A stretch of DNA of 44,453 nucleotides, taken from the NCBI GenBank assembly GCA_013054445.1, contig JAAMPI010000298.1:1-44453 (forward strand), given 5' to 3'. The DNA comes from Cudoniella acicularis (lineage: Eukaryota > Ascomycota > Leotiomycetes > Helotiales > Helotiaceae). This document shows, one piece after another, positions 11,859 to 23,203 of this stretch (the stretch's first letter is position 1; each line of letters opens with the position of its first letter). The notes below the pieces were generated by a model. It searched no databases, was not told the DNA's origin, and worked only from the letters and a program-made list of their open reading frames with translations. A program made the translations under genes and the position numbers.

Positions 11859-12681
11859 ATATTATAGAGGATACGGAGACGCGACCTTGCCCGCTAAGCC
11901 TCCCTTAGTCTGCATCAACTAAGGGATAACCTGAACCTTAGTGCAATCACTTTAATCTAATCTCGCCGCTGTATAAACTTAGCTAGTAGGCACTAGTCGT
12001 TCCAAGCCCACTCTAACGTTACTATGCCGCTAAGGTGATTCTACGTCTACCAGCTGATCCGCCTCCCCTTTATTCGTGAAGGCTCGATATAATCCTAGCT
12101 TGTCAGGATTTATATGAATCTCCTAGTACTACTGGATACTAGTGAAACTCCTCCCTACTACGGTATCACCACTATATAACGCCACCATCAGTAAACTTGC
12201 CACTAGCGATCTCATATTTTGTAAATCGATTATCTCTCTCTTATCTCAACTTATGTAAACTAAACCCGTAGTTAGAGCACTAGTATTAAGAGATCAAAAG
12301 CAAAGAAAAGTAAATTGGGTGCTACTGAAATTTATCTTATATAAAATTACCTCGTAGACATTAAAGAGAAGTTATAGAAAAATGAGGCTGAGCCCTTTAA
12401 CTATACAAGTATCACGTGTATATAAGCGAATATAGATCTAAAAATAGTTCTAGAGAGACCCTTGTTAGAACCAAAACAGGACCTGCCCCTAGAGACAACA
12501 CGAGGAAAGTGTAGCCGGGCCTCAAGGGAGCCAAAACGAGCCCCTGCAAATACCTAAAATGGCTCTTCTCAGGCTTACTTAGCGTGTACTCAGGCGGTGC
12601 TCAGGAATGCTCACCCTCGGCTTAAGCTTGCTCACTTGTAGCTCAGGCTAAAGCAGCAGTCGCTCAGGTCTAAAGACGGAA

Positions 12682-13226
12682 ATGGAAAATGCTCATGTCG
12701 AGATTCCTATATCGAACAAGCTGTTTCTCGGCATGAAGTTCGAGTCTTAGGTCGTCCACCGAGATAGCAAAGGTCTCGATAATGCTGAAGAAGATCTTCG
12801 TGGGAAGATCAGCGTTTGGAAAAGACCCCATGTGCAATATCAGATGACCGTTGTATCAATTGATGTTCCCGGTATTGTATGCTCATCAAAGAAAGCTGGA
12901 ATTCTGATCTCCATGATCTGCGCAAAACGCGACGGTTTGCACAAATGCTTTTCAATTCATGATGTCGTGAGAATACGGTTATTACTCTTCAGGGGCTGAC
13001 CCGGAACTGGCAGTTTTTTGCAAAGGATAAAGGTGCATCTCCTCGGTTGAGGTATCTTCCTGGCGGCATGTATCAGACAGTGTTGGGGTTTTTGAAAATG
13101 GAGGAAGAAATTTCCACGATGACCTCGAAAGAGATGCTCGTACCAGCCACTCGAGACGCTTGTCCCAGAAGGATACATTTATATCACGTGACACTCCCCG
13201 ATGTGACCTTGCCCTCTATGTACTAA
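12682..13226 (+). pseudogene. relic of an unknown protein-coding gene
   Basis: I do not recognise the family. From the ATG at 12682 the frame reads MENAHVEIPISNKLFLG, hits a TAG at 12748, then stays open through KISVWKRPHVQYQMTVVSID and SSKKAGILISMICAKRDG to about 12966. It then continues in another frame (LQGLTRNWQFFAKDKGASP, YLPGGMYQTVLGFL) to a TAA at 13224. The switch could be a frameshift, or a shrunken intron GTGAGA...TTCAG of only 26 bases, which would restore phase exactly. Composition and lack of other stops over some 480 bases argue for past coding. It lies just downstream of the atg5 3' end, in convergent orientation. Confidence 0.5.
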
Positions 13227-13452
13227 GACCTTCCAGTTTCTTAATTGTGTTTTCATTGCATTTCTGGCTTAGCCAAATGCGAAGAACTGTGTTTGAGAAA
13301 CTAAGTTCGAAAACCAGTGCCTCTACTATGTCAGGAAATCATCATCTTCATATCTCGCAAATTCTACCCCGCGACCATGGCCAAATGCGTACTCCCAAAA
13401 CTCCGTATCTATTCCCAACCTATATTCCATATCCTAACAGAAGCACCCGCAC

Positions 13453-14334
13453 TCAAGCATCAATCATAACGATACACAAGTGCACCCACCCATCCGCATA
13501 TGTCGCCTCTCTCATGACCTCCTCCAATGGGGCCTTCATCGGCACCACCGCGCCATGCAACACCGGCTCCGCCAATATCGGATCCCTCCGACTCGGAAAC
13601 AGCGTCGGTAGCACACTATTCAACGCCGAGCCCATCGTTTGTAACTCTCGATTTTGTGTTCGTGGTAGGATGAGCGTTTGCACGATTTTGAAGGACCCGA
13701 GGGGGTGCGAGTCGTCTGGAGAGGGCGCGGATGGGATATAAATTCGGAGGGGAATGTTTTTCAGTGGTATGGAGGGGTTGAGAAGGATAGATTGGATGCG
13801 CGTGAAAGTTGTGAAGTCGTCTATGATAGTTAGTCGTGATGGGCTGGTGAGTAGAGAGAAGGGGGGGAAGAGAGACGCACTGTCTTGAACTGAGTTCCAG
13901 AGTTGGGTCGAGTTGTCCTTAGACATGGACATGATGCCCTTCGCTGTGCCATATCGTATGAAATCCGCCTTTGTGGTTGCCCTCCATCAGCTCTTGTAAT
14001 ATCAATCAAGCGCATTCAGATTGGGCGAACGCGAAGAACGTACCTCTTTCACGCTGTTCATAAACGTGTCATGCATATCGAAGAGCGGCCCATCACCCAG
14101 CGTCAGTCGCCATGGCAGCGACGGCTGATATAAATCGCAGAGAAGCCCGACGGGGAGATTTTTGAGCGTGATGCCTTCGTGCAAGAAGCTCGAGCAAGGC
14201 CCGAAGAAGAGAGTGAGGCGGGGTAGGAGGAGGGGCAGGTAGGAGAGTCGCGGAATTCGTATTAGATATGGCGTCGTCGAGGAGGGATGCATGAGATGAA
14301 GGGGTATCGTCGACGACCAAATATGGGACTGCAT
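13453..14334 (-). CDS. atg5: autophagy protein Atg5
   Basis: Atg5 is the acceptor of the ubiquitin-like protein Atg12. With Atg16 it forms the E3-like complex that drives Atg8 lipidation on the growing phagophore. Exons are 14334-14044, 13968-13881 and 13820-13453; the introns (75 and 60 bp) have GT-AG ends and all phases fit, giving 248 residues. Recognisable blocks are the start SHIWSSTIPLHL, PRLSYLPLLLPRL, LPVGLLCDLYQPSLPWRL, DTFMNSVKE joined across intron 1 to ADFIRYGTAKGIMSMSKD, PLKNIPLRIYIPSAPSPDD, and the end GAVVPMKAPLEEVM...GWVHLCIVM. The lysine in NSVKEADF (residue 96) corresponds to the Atg12-conjugated lysine (human K130, yeast K149). No lesion is visible. Upstream it shares about 480 bp with the divergent ankyrin-type relic. 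It is slightly shorter than many fungal Atg5 proteins. Confidence 0.93.
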
Positions 14335-14816
14335 AGTGGTTGTTTGTCCATGAGGAAATTTGAAGTTGTTGATGACGAGGCTGATGTTGTTTGCTAGCGG
14401 ATTTTGGCGAGGCTGGGGACTTCATCTTCCTCCAACCGCTCGCCTTATTTCTCCTCCTTTCATCTGTACTTGATGTAAGTGCCCGCTGCATCGGAAGCAC
14501 CTTCAGATTGATTAGTTTCTGTTGTTGCAAGTCGCCTCGCACAAGGTGGCTTCGCGGAGGCCAGCGGTCAGTGCCAGATGTTTCGCAGGTGCAATGTTTG
14601 CCTACCCAGTCCCTCCACGGGGCGAGATCTTGACCAGTTCCTAAAAACCAGCTCAATTTCATTTTAGTATCCGTGCATGGATTTCCTACCTCATTTTGCA
14701 CTTTTTTTGCACTTTTTTTGTGTCTGCTCTGGACCTCGAGTCAGCACTATTGTATCGCAATATATTCCGAAGAAGTTGAACATGTCTACAAATCGAACAT
14801 TTGCACCAAAAGAGCC
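14335..14816. other. shared upstream region of atg5 and the ankyrin-type relic
   Basis: The two genes diverge from this spacer. A 202-codon minus-strand ORF crosses it, but it overlaps atg5 exon 1 in another frame and has no family features, so I leave it out. No TATA box stands out. Confidence 0.45.
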
Positions 14817-17269
14817 ATGGCAGAAGTTGTATGCGTTATTGCTAGTGGCATCAGTATTTTTCAACTCGCCGGCCAACTCACCAGAAACATCATTAAGCTG
14901 AAAGACTACTGGGCTCAAATCCAAGATGCTCCTGCTGAAGTCGAGTTCCTTCTTCGCCAAGTCGACTCCCTCGGACTCATAATGAACCACATCCAAGTCG
15001 ATCACGCAAGCCAAGCGAAAACAGCACCTAATCAGGATAATACCTACCTAAGCCAGAACCTGAATTTATGTAAAGATGGCACTCGTGAGTTGAGTGCTCT
15101 TGTCGAGGACTTAGCCGACCAGATCATGGGAAAGAGGAGGTGGAGAAAGAATGTCGGATGCGCGAAAGTGGTTTTTAAAAAGGACGTGATCAAGCGGCTA
15201 AAGGAGAGGATGAAAATCGCGGTCCAGTTGCTTTCGTTTTCTTGCCAGTGTCATACGAAGTAAGTAATTTATTCTTCATCTCATCATCTGCACTGATATT
15301 AATAACTAATAGCGCCATGATCCAACTACAACCAGAGATCATCTTAGATCGGTTTACAAGCCATATAACGTCTTTGCATGTCGAACCTGCCACCGATAAG
15401 AATGTTCCGAATGAATCTCCGATCCAAAAGCCACTCTTACCCTCTGAATCGAGTGATATCGTTGTTCAGCATTACAACTACTGGTCTTCTTCCTCCTTCC
15501 GGCTTCAGTATTTCCTCGGGAGCCTAACATATTATCAACACAGTCATCGCCGTTGTGGCAAGGGAAGATTGCAGTTCCGAGCTAAATACAAGTTACCAGA
15601 CTAGCTATCTCAAAGGATCTTAGACCTCGGTGGCAATCAATTGTTGTCGGAATTCACATTCGGCTGCGAACCTATCGAAGAGTGCCGTACGACTCATCAT
15701 TCTTTAAAGCTGTGCATAATGGAGGTGTGCCACGCGTGCGAAAAATGCTCAGGAATTGTGAGGCATTTGTGACAGATACATCGATTCCTCCTTCCACAGT
15801 GCCGCTACAATCGCAACCTGCGTATTTAGGTCTTACATTCGGTCAAACTGCCTTGCATGTAAGCGAACCGCTCTCTATTTACGTCTATTTTTGCCTTGCT
15901 GAATGAAGCTAGATGGCTACTAGCAACAACGATATTGAGATGTGTCGAATGCTCGTCTCCGAAGGCGCTGACCCTCTTGCTTTTGACGATGCAATCAGGT
16001 ATGCCCGTGATCGTTTCATTCAAATCCCCATCACTCTTCACTCTTCATTAATTTTTTTTTCCTTTTCTTCCCTAAGGCGCGTTTCAAAGCTAGTGTCGAA
16101 TTCCCGTTAATGGAGGATTTTATTTTCAGTTCCATGTCTTTTTTCCCCACCAAATCATGCATGTACCATTAATTAGCACCTCACTGTTATGTTTAAGCGC
16201 TACAGAGAATAGTAAAAATAACTGATTTAAACCCAGCACCATTTTTCATGTGTTCGCTAGCAGTGCAGCAGCAAATATATTTCTCGTCGCCCAGCATTTA
16301 TATCCCCCGGTCAGCTCTAAGCTCCTCGACACGTGCCGCCTTTTCCTCGATGCAGGTTGTATCGAGCATCTAATTGATAACCTTGGAGTCATCGGTCGCT
16401 TCCATGGTCCTATTATTTTATTTCGATATTTTGCTGAACCAAACATATCCTCCATACTACGAGCGGCCAAGCTGGCAACGCTATCTCCTTGCCCATTGGC
16501 TCTCGATCTGCAGTTGGCATAACCGGGCAGCTCTTTTTGAATTGGCCTTGACAAATAATGGAATCATAGATTTGGAGACAGTGAAATAGACTGATATTAA
16601 CGGAGTCTCCCTACTTCACACCTTAGTTAAGCACTGGTCATCGTGTGTTATCAGGGACGCTTGGGAAAGTGGTTATATTTCAACCTTCGGTAATCGCAAT
16701 GACACTGTTGATGAGGACTTAGACGCCAACGCCAGAAAACAAATAATGGTTACCGGGACTCGGCACTTCTTGTGGCGGCCGCTCATACGCAAATTCGTCG
16801 GCTCCGGGGCTGATCCAACCCTTGCGAATAATAAAGCGAAACTCCTCACCACTATCATCAAATATTTTCTTTTCACCGGCGAGGAATACGAAATCGCGGC
16901 ATTTGGAACAACTTAACGAAACACTGAGGCTGTGGTTAGAAGATTTACGGACGGCCGGAATTGAACTGCAGCAATACGGGGAGAGAATAGGTCGTAGAAA
17001 AGAAAGAGTTTACACCTCAGCGTCGCTGCCATTACCTTAGTTGTTCTAGTGAGACGAACTCCTGCTTCCATTTTGACTCGTGCTCAGTCAAGGGTGCATT
17101 TTATCTTATCAACTTCTCATACGGTCCCCTACCTGAGGACTGGCAGTTTTGGTTTTTGGAATATAGTGATCAATTTGCAGGTGATTTCTGGACTCTGGTC
17201 GAATCTCAAGAGGGGTCGAATGCCGATTTTTCAACCTCGGCCTTCCCTGGATCCTGGGGTGATGACTGA
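14817..17269 (+). pseudogene. STAND-type N-terminus plus ankyrin-like gene, copy A, decayed
   Basis: The start MAEVVCVIASGISIFQLAGQ, then VKL-type helices and EVEFLLRQVDSLGLIMNHI, is the fungal N-terminal domain often seen on NLR/STAND and ankyrin proteins (Pfam Fungal_N type, from memory). Exons are 14817-15259, 15313-15858, 15913-15998 and a later exon to the TGA at 17267. An ankyrin-like unit reads GQTALHMATSNNDIEMCRML. A conserved C-terminal block reads EDWQFWFLEYSDQFAG. Lesions are: TAG at 15602 where copy B has Trp (LPDWLS); a frameshift just after it, since RTYRRVPYDSSFFKAV lies in another frame; TAG at 16587 (DLETVK-stop-TDINGVSLLHTL); and further frame changes beyond 16700. The likely ancestral role is cytosolic signalling or recognition, but this is an inference. 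Confidence 0.8.
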
Positions 17270-17960
17270 CACTTAACAAGTGGAAACATCACCAGAGTTT
17301 TGCTTGTCGGGGGAATCTCCAGGAATACCTACTAGGCACTTGGCTTTTGTTGTTGTTTGAGGCTTTCATTTGATCGCCAACAAATGGTCTTAAAGGCAGA
17401 ATTGGAAGCAAATGAAGGAAGCGATAGTAATTAAAAACGGAAGAGCCTCGACATCCAGTTCGCTAATACTTAATTACTGTGCTTGAAGCACCCGAAAATC
17501 CATATCATTCTGCAGGAAACAATATATTGTTGATATGACTTCTATTTCCAAAAGCCTGGCCGATTATTCTCGACGTGTAACAAGGAGATCTCCAATCTCG
17601 AAGAGCAATGTTTCTTCACCCATGCAGTCAGAAATCGAATGACCAACTCGGTGCAGCAAGCTAGTACGACAGCCGTCTCCTTGCCATCTTCCTCTTCGCA
17701 ATCCGTTCCGAGAATCCGAGGCCAACTGGAATGCATCAAGATTAAGCCTGGGAACACGCCTATTCTCTTGGCCAATAACGCTTCGCGACTATCGGAGGGC
17801 TATATGCGTGTTCCAATGCACCTTGCGTCAGAAATGGGGCAGTGAAGCTCTGATGCAGCCTTACCATAACCTCATCAAATATTATCGACCTTTTCACCAT
17901 CACACTCGACGAAATCCATCTTCAAAGCTATCTCCACAATATCGGTCTATTGAAGGCGCC
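17270..17960. other. spacer between the two ankyrin-type paralogs
   Basis: It contains no supported gene. It holds the 3' flank of copy A and the promoter side of copy B. Short ORFs here lack recognisable features. Confidence 0.5.
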
Positions 17961-19237
17961 ATGGCGGAGGTCCTAGGTATAGCTGCAAGCGCAATATCTG
18001 TCGTTCAGCTCCATAGTCCAGTTGAAAGGCTTTTGGGACAATGTCAATAATGCGTCATCTAAAATCAACCACCTCCTCCGAGAAATCGAATCTCTCAACC
18101 TTATCTTGTCCCATATAGCAGAAGCTCAGTCGAGACAGACCTGTAAAACTCCAGTCACGGAAAATGAATGTATGCGACGAAGTCTTGAAATGTGCGTAGA
18201 AGGACCGAGTGAACTGAATACACTTGCGACTGAGCTCGCTAGGGTGATCGAGGGAAATTCAAAATGGAAGAAGAAAGTGCGCTCTGCGAGATTCGTCTTG
18301 AAGCAAGAGGATATAAAGCAGTTAAACGGAGGATGAAGAGCGCAGTACGGCTACTTTCACTTTCGTACCAATTCCATACCAGGTAATTACCCAGGCTGGT
18401 GGCGTGAACTGAGGTCAGCAGTTCACTAATTATAAATAATGCCATGATACAGTTGCAGCCAGAAATTATCATTTCCCGCATTTCTCAACACGTCACACCG
18501 ACAGTGGGTTCAAATACTCAATTGGACGACGGCGGCGAAAACGATCTATCACCAGATCATTCTAGCAGACAATATTCGGATAGAGTAGTCGCTAGACAAT
18601 ACGAAGTATGGACATCTTCCTCGTCTTGGGTTCGTTATGCCCTTGGGCAATTCGGGTATCAGAAAAGGTACCGCAAATACAATGAAAACCAATCTCAGGA
18701 GTTCAGCGCCACATACAAGCTCCCCGATTGGCTTTCCTATAGAGCGTGGAATTGTCGCGGTCGCAACACGCTCTCTGGATGGCAAGTTTACCTGCAAGCT
18801 TATAGGGTTTTGCCATGCGATTCTCCCTTCTGGAAAGCAGTTCAAGAAGGAGATTTGAAGCGTGCTCGACAAATGCTTGAGAATCGTGAAGCTCTCCTGC
18901 ATGATCGTACTCCGTCATACCAGTCAATAGCCTTTGAGCGTTGGGCTGGCTGGGGACAAACTGCCTTACGCGCCTGTTGATTTACGCTCTGAACAGAACT
19001 TGCTTGTCTGACCATTCTTTAGATTGCTGCTCGGTTCGGTCATCTTGAACTTTGTCGAATGTTAATTTCGTTGTGAGCATATCCATCAAGTCTCGATGAC
19101 AACAACTGGTAAGCAAGCCAAAATAATAAAATTCCGTCCCCATGCCTCAAAGGCTCGACCTATCAGAATGTTGCAAGGCGTGCTTTCGTATTGTCCTCGG
19201 GAACAAAAATCCACAATGGCGAAGTTTCGCTCGTACC

Positions 19238-19262
19238 ATGGCTCGCCGTACGCTTAAGCGAG
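19238..19262 (+). repeat. left terminal inverted repeat of the Tc1/mariner element
   Basis: Begins ATGGCTCGCCGTACG and ends TTAAGCGAG. It matches the inverse of 20311-20335 at 22 of 25 positions. Confidence 0.85.
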
Positions 19263-19339
19263 ATTAGCTACACTATCAAATTTCTTACTTAGATTCTTTA
19301 AAATTTAATAACAATATAACTATCAACTCTTTTTATCTA

Positions 19340-20239
19340 AAATTCGAAATACAACATGATATTCCATCGTCCTATCCACCGCATGAGCCGGGTGACAATT
19401 GGAACACCTCAAAACGCGCTATAGTGCGCTAAATACGACGCGACGGAAAGTCCTGGGGAAACATCTTTAAAGAACTCCATGTGCCCCGAGCCACTGCTAG
19501 ATCGATCTATAAGGATAAATAAAGCAGGACCACGCATAAAGGCAAGCAACACCATCACTTATTACTGTCTATTCGATCAATACGCCAAATCATTCGTCAT
19601 ATAGCAAAAGGCTATAGCTCCCGTCTCTTGACCTTGGAGCAGGTCCGCTAGCAACTGGGCATCGTAGCCTCTGCGCGCACTATTCGACGAAAACTTCGAA
19701 AGCATGGCTACCGGTGCTGTATTGCATGCCCGACCCTTTATATAAAGTCGATTTATAGGTCTAGAAGGTTTTCGGTCATGATTTAGGGGGCTCTTGGCTA
19801 GGATTATAAATCGCTATTAGTCTTTATAGAGAAGTTGCCTAGGCGTAAGGGTATATGCTCTAAGGCCCCCTTTCGGGAGGTACTATAGCCTATTGTTTTC
19901 CCTCTTTTCGAGACCTTAGGTCTAGAGTATATCTTTATAGAAGATAGCTCTAAGGCGTACCTAGGCTTCGCCCGCTTACCCCGCCTATAGCACGAGGTTC
20001 GTAGATTTAGCTGACCTCCTTCTTTACCTGATTTAAACCCAATTAAGAAGGTCTAGAGGTAGATAAAAGGAGAGCTAAATAAAATGGCTTATAAGCTAAG
20101 AACTAAGGGAGCATTGATAGAGGTAATCTAAGGGCTTAAAGACCAGGTAGATCTACGTGATTATCGTTATTATATAGAACAATTAACTTGTAAAATTAAG
20201 GACGTTATTAAAGTACGAGGGCTAGCTACTGTCAAATAA
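19340..20239 (+). pseudogene. Tc1/mariner transposase relic
   Basis: One frame runs from about 19340 to the TAA at 20237. It reads DNWNTSKRAIVR, DGKSWGNIFKELHVPRATAR (helix-turn-helix part), ARTIRRKLRKHGYRCC, then KSLLVFIEKL, LEYIFIEDSSKAYLG (second catalytic Asp) and SLPDLNPIKKV (third Asp). About ten TAG or TAA codons interrupt it, mostly where Trp or Gln is expected (for example MI-stop-GALG for MIWGALG). The block with the first Asp (WSDE region) is missing between YRSRRFSV and the WGALG-like segment. It therefore cannot encode an active transposase. Confidence 0.8.
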
Positions 20240-20310
20240 AATTTTAGCTAAAAAGCTTTTAAATTGAGTCGATAGTGATTTTTTTAGTAGGGGAGCCTCT
20301 TTTTAAGGGG

Positions 20311-20335
20311 CTCGCTTAAGTGTGCAGCGAGCCAT
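20311..20335 (-). repeat. right terminal inverted repeat of the Tc1/mariner element
   Basis: Forward strand starts CTCGCTTAAGTGTGCAGCG. It is the inverse of 19238-19262 with three differences, all transitions. Confidence 0.85.
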
Positions 20336-21490
20336 TGGCCCTAGCTTTTACTAAGCTAACAAAACCTCTGATTTAGCACTCCGCTGCGGTTACTAACGAG
20401 AATGGCCAGGGTATTGACTTTTCACTAGGTTCTTTCTTAACAAGATTTTTTATCCGTTTCTCGTCGTGCCTAGGAAACATGTAGGGTCCTTCTTAATACA
20501 GCGGCTAGTGAGTTTGCGATGGATTGTATTAAAATGATGGCTGATTTCAATAACTCGATTACAATCTTTCGATACTTGTAGCAGGAAATGTACCCCCCTT
20601 ATTATGACATGTCTGTTGACGTTCGAATATCGGTGGCAAGACAGTTATTAGGGTCTTGGTTCTATAATGCAGCCGCCCTGGTAGACCTAGTATTGACGAA
20701 CAAGTAGTATTTCGATGCGGAGGTTGTTGAGTGAACTTCTCGCGACGGACAATCACTTCACGAGATTTTTGCATGCTCATATTTCAAAAGCCCATTATAT
20801 TTGACTGCTCGAACTTTGGATGGCAATCTTAACCCATCTATGAGAATTGGACTCCACTCTCAAAACCGCGGCTTTCGCTGGAGGCCACTGATTCGCAAGC
20901 TAGTATCCTCAGGTAGCCCTCTTCACAGCATCAATAACGAAGGCCGTACGCCTCTTCGAATAATCGTGGACGCCTTTGAAGTTTTTCCACGGCTCGATTC
21001 TCTAGTATTGTATGAGTTGATGCTCTAATAGTATCTCCAACAATGATTGGAGGACTTGTCTAGAGCTGGGGTTGATCTCAACGAGTACGGAATAAAAAAA
21101 CACGCAATCACCTGGGACGGTAAAGACTGTTCGTATCACTACTTCGGTCCTCCCACAGATTAATGTTGCCCCCGCATTGAAATTATATATTCTCCATTTC
21201 GGTTGATAAATTTCACCTACAGACCCAACCCAGAAGACTGGCACTTCTGGTTCTCGAACTACACCGATGACTTCGCAGGCCAGTTTTGGGAGATGATTGA
21301 GAAGGAGCCGGAGGTGGATGATCCTTCTTCAACTTCGAATATGCCTTGGGCATGGGTTGACGGCGATGTCTAGGATGACTATGGCAACGAGCATGAAAGT
21401 GTTGCGAGACTTCCAAACTTGGCATGTCTACGGCAAGAGCAGAACGGCTATAATCGCGCTTCACAACGAAGACCAGGGTTCGGGAGATGA

Positions 21491-23203
21491 CGAGAGTAGA
21501 TGGAAAATGGCTTCTTTTTATACCCGGCAAGCATATAAATCATATGTGCTGCAAAGGCTTCTCGCAGTCACACAGTTTTGTTGGGAACGGCACTGCTTCT
21601 TCGACATCGCAACACTTTCCGACATTTTTTCAGAGCAAAATTCAGAGTTCGAGATAGGGGAGATTACACATTCCGTTCCGGTGTACGAGAAAGAAAGCAT
21701 GTGAAACGCCCGTCACGATCTCACAATAATTAGAGAAATTCAAATGTCAACGGCTTGTTAGCAATGAAGGACAACCATCACATTCCAACATATAGGCCAC
21801 TGGAAATTTCACATTTCATATGCAGCTACATGGGGGCAGTCGAGCGGTTTTATTTACACGGTTAGCTTTTATATTTGTCTTAAGAACACAATTTTGTTTG
21901 GTCAGTGTTAACAACTCGAAGTGGAATTCTAGGGCAAAGAGGGGGGTTTGTGGAGAAATCATCACGGGGATGGGAACTAGCGAGTCTTTGGCTGCGATTC
22001 TGGCGGTTAAAAGAGCAGGTTATGCTGGATGCAGAAATTTCTGAGACTTCTGGGTGCTCTTCCATGGCGAACTGTTTTTCATGGACTTGCCCCTTCTTAA
22101 TTTTGTGTTAAGATCTATCCTGTCGCACCCTTCGTTCCGCCTCTCACGCGTCTCTATAAACTTCCACAATTTGGCTAACTCCATCCGGCCCAAGCCCTTT
22201 CTTTTAACGACTTTAAAGTCATTTGTCATTATTTTGACTTCTGTGCTGAGTTCCCCTTTCCAATTTTTTTCATCCACTGTTCTCAATAGGAAATGGGCTC
22301 TTTCTAGCCTCGATAACAAATACACATTTCATCCCGAAAATTGAATTTCTCTTTCCATTCCCCGGCAAGCGTGGATACATCCTTCCTGTTTTTTTTTAAA
22401 AGTCTTATGGTTTCGCAGAACACTGTGAAAAACTTTTGCGGGATTCACAAAGATGCTTAATAACGTCGTAAACCCCTTCCCTCCTTCCCTCCTTCCCCGC
22501 CTTATTCGAGTACCGGATCATTGACCGAGTAAGTAAAAAAGCATTTCTCGGGACGAATGAATGAGCTCCTTCAGTAGGCTAAATTAAGATGATTCAGCGA
22601 GTAGTTCTATTTGAATGAGTAAACGCCGTCGAACGAGAAATACCCTGCGACCAAAAATGATGTTGAAATTAATCGGTTCTTGATTTCTTATCGGCAGTAT
22701 GTATCCCATCAACCAAATGAGTCTCTTCCCCACAGTGAATAAATTCGGCTGTGTTTGACTGTTCGCTGTGTTAGCTCTCAATTTAGGTTAAACGCCTTAA
22801 AAATTCTAACCTCCCCACCTCCCGACCATTTCTTCAGTTTCAAAACCAGAGGTCACATGGCTCGGAATAACAGCATAAACGAAAAAAAATGTGGTATATA
22901 TTAAAAATTCATAAAAGCATATCATCTACGTGTTTCGTACTATAAGGTATCGTTTCTCCAAAAGTCCAAATCCCAATCTCAGCAAGTTAGTCCTCCCAAG
23001 CATATGTACATATACATACACATGCTCGGTCCATTTCCACGCGACCACACGGGGCGCGCATGACACTATCCATCCCACCATTCATCCATCCCAAAGTTTC
23101 CACCATAATCGTTCAATAAATGTTCTCTTATCGTCGTCGTCATCGGCGTCGTCATTGTCGTAAATATATGTAAAGTTTCTCACGCAGAAAGAGAGGCACG
23201 CAT
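21491..23203. other. intergenic, no supported gene
   Basis: It holds a pyrimidine-rich stretch (CTTCCCTCCTTCCCTCCTTC near 22480) and ordinary spacer sequence between copy B and the 3' end of the permease. A 101-codon minus-strand ORF at 22020-22325 is Lys/Arg-rich and unrecognised. Confidence 0.5.

Larger units (their letters stand above)
9945..12681. other. repeat-bearing spacer without genes
   Basis: No coding sequence is convincing. The stretch contains a short inverted-repeat element (10816-11034), a 64 bp tandem repeat (11711 onward), and copies of the motif AGATTCATGTAAA on both strands between 11630 and 12130. Around 12560-12670 the hexamer CTCAGG recurs five or so times. From 12190 to 12440 the sequence is AT-rich. 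It appears to be old mobile-element debris. Confidence 0.6.
19236..20341 (+). mobile_element. Tc1/mariner-type element, internally deleted
   Basis: Inverted repeats of 25 bp at 19238-19262 and 20311-20335 differ at three positions. TA dinucleotides stand just outside at 19234-19235 and 20342-20343, as expected for Tc1/mariner insertion. The right repeat extends four bases further than the left. The element sits inside ankyrin-type copy B and has the same orientation. At about 1.1 kb it is shorter than full elements. Confidence 0.85.
17961..21490 (+). pseudogene. STAND-type N-terminus plus ankyrin-like gene, copy B, split by a transposon
   Basis: Tandem paralog of copy A: it starts MAEVLGIAASAISVVQL, then KGFWDNVNNAS (after a deletion and frameshift), REIESLNLILSHIAEAQ, a central LPDWLSYRAWNCRGRN, the ankyrin-like IAARFGHLELCRMLIS, and the C-terminal block PEDWHFWFSNYTDDFAGQFW. 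Damage is heavy. There is a one-base loss near 18326 (QLNGG versus the expected LKRRMKSAV). The first intron acceptor AATAG of copy A is AATAA here (about 18436-18440), so AG is lost. A Tc1/mariner element is inserted at 19236-20341. Stops are seen at 20579, 21022-21027 (TAATAG), 21040 (TGA where copy A has Trp) and 21371. The final TGA used as the end is 21488. The frame and homology resume beyond the transposon (GFRWRPLIRKLVSSG), which shows the insertion is secondary. Confidence 0.8.

Noticed and set aside
12560..12670. Recurring CTCAGG hexamers considered as a regulatory array or CRISPR-like repeat
   Set aside because: Spacing is irregular and units are only six bases. The genome is eukaryotic, so CRISPR is not expected.
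14093..14701. 202-codon minus-strand ORF
   Set aside because: It overlaps atg5 exon 1 in another frame. The Atg5 reading is clearly the real one, and the upstream part is unspliced leader sequence.
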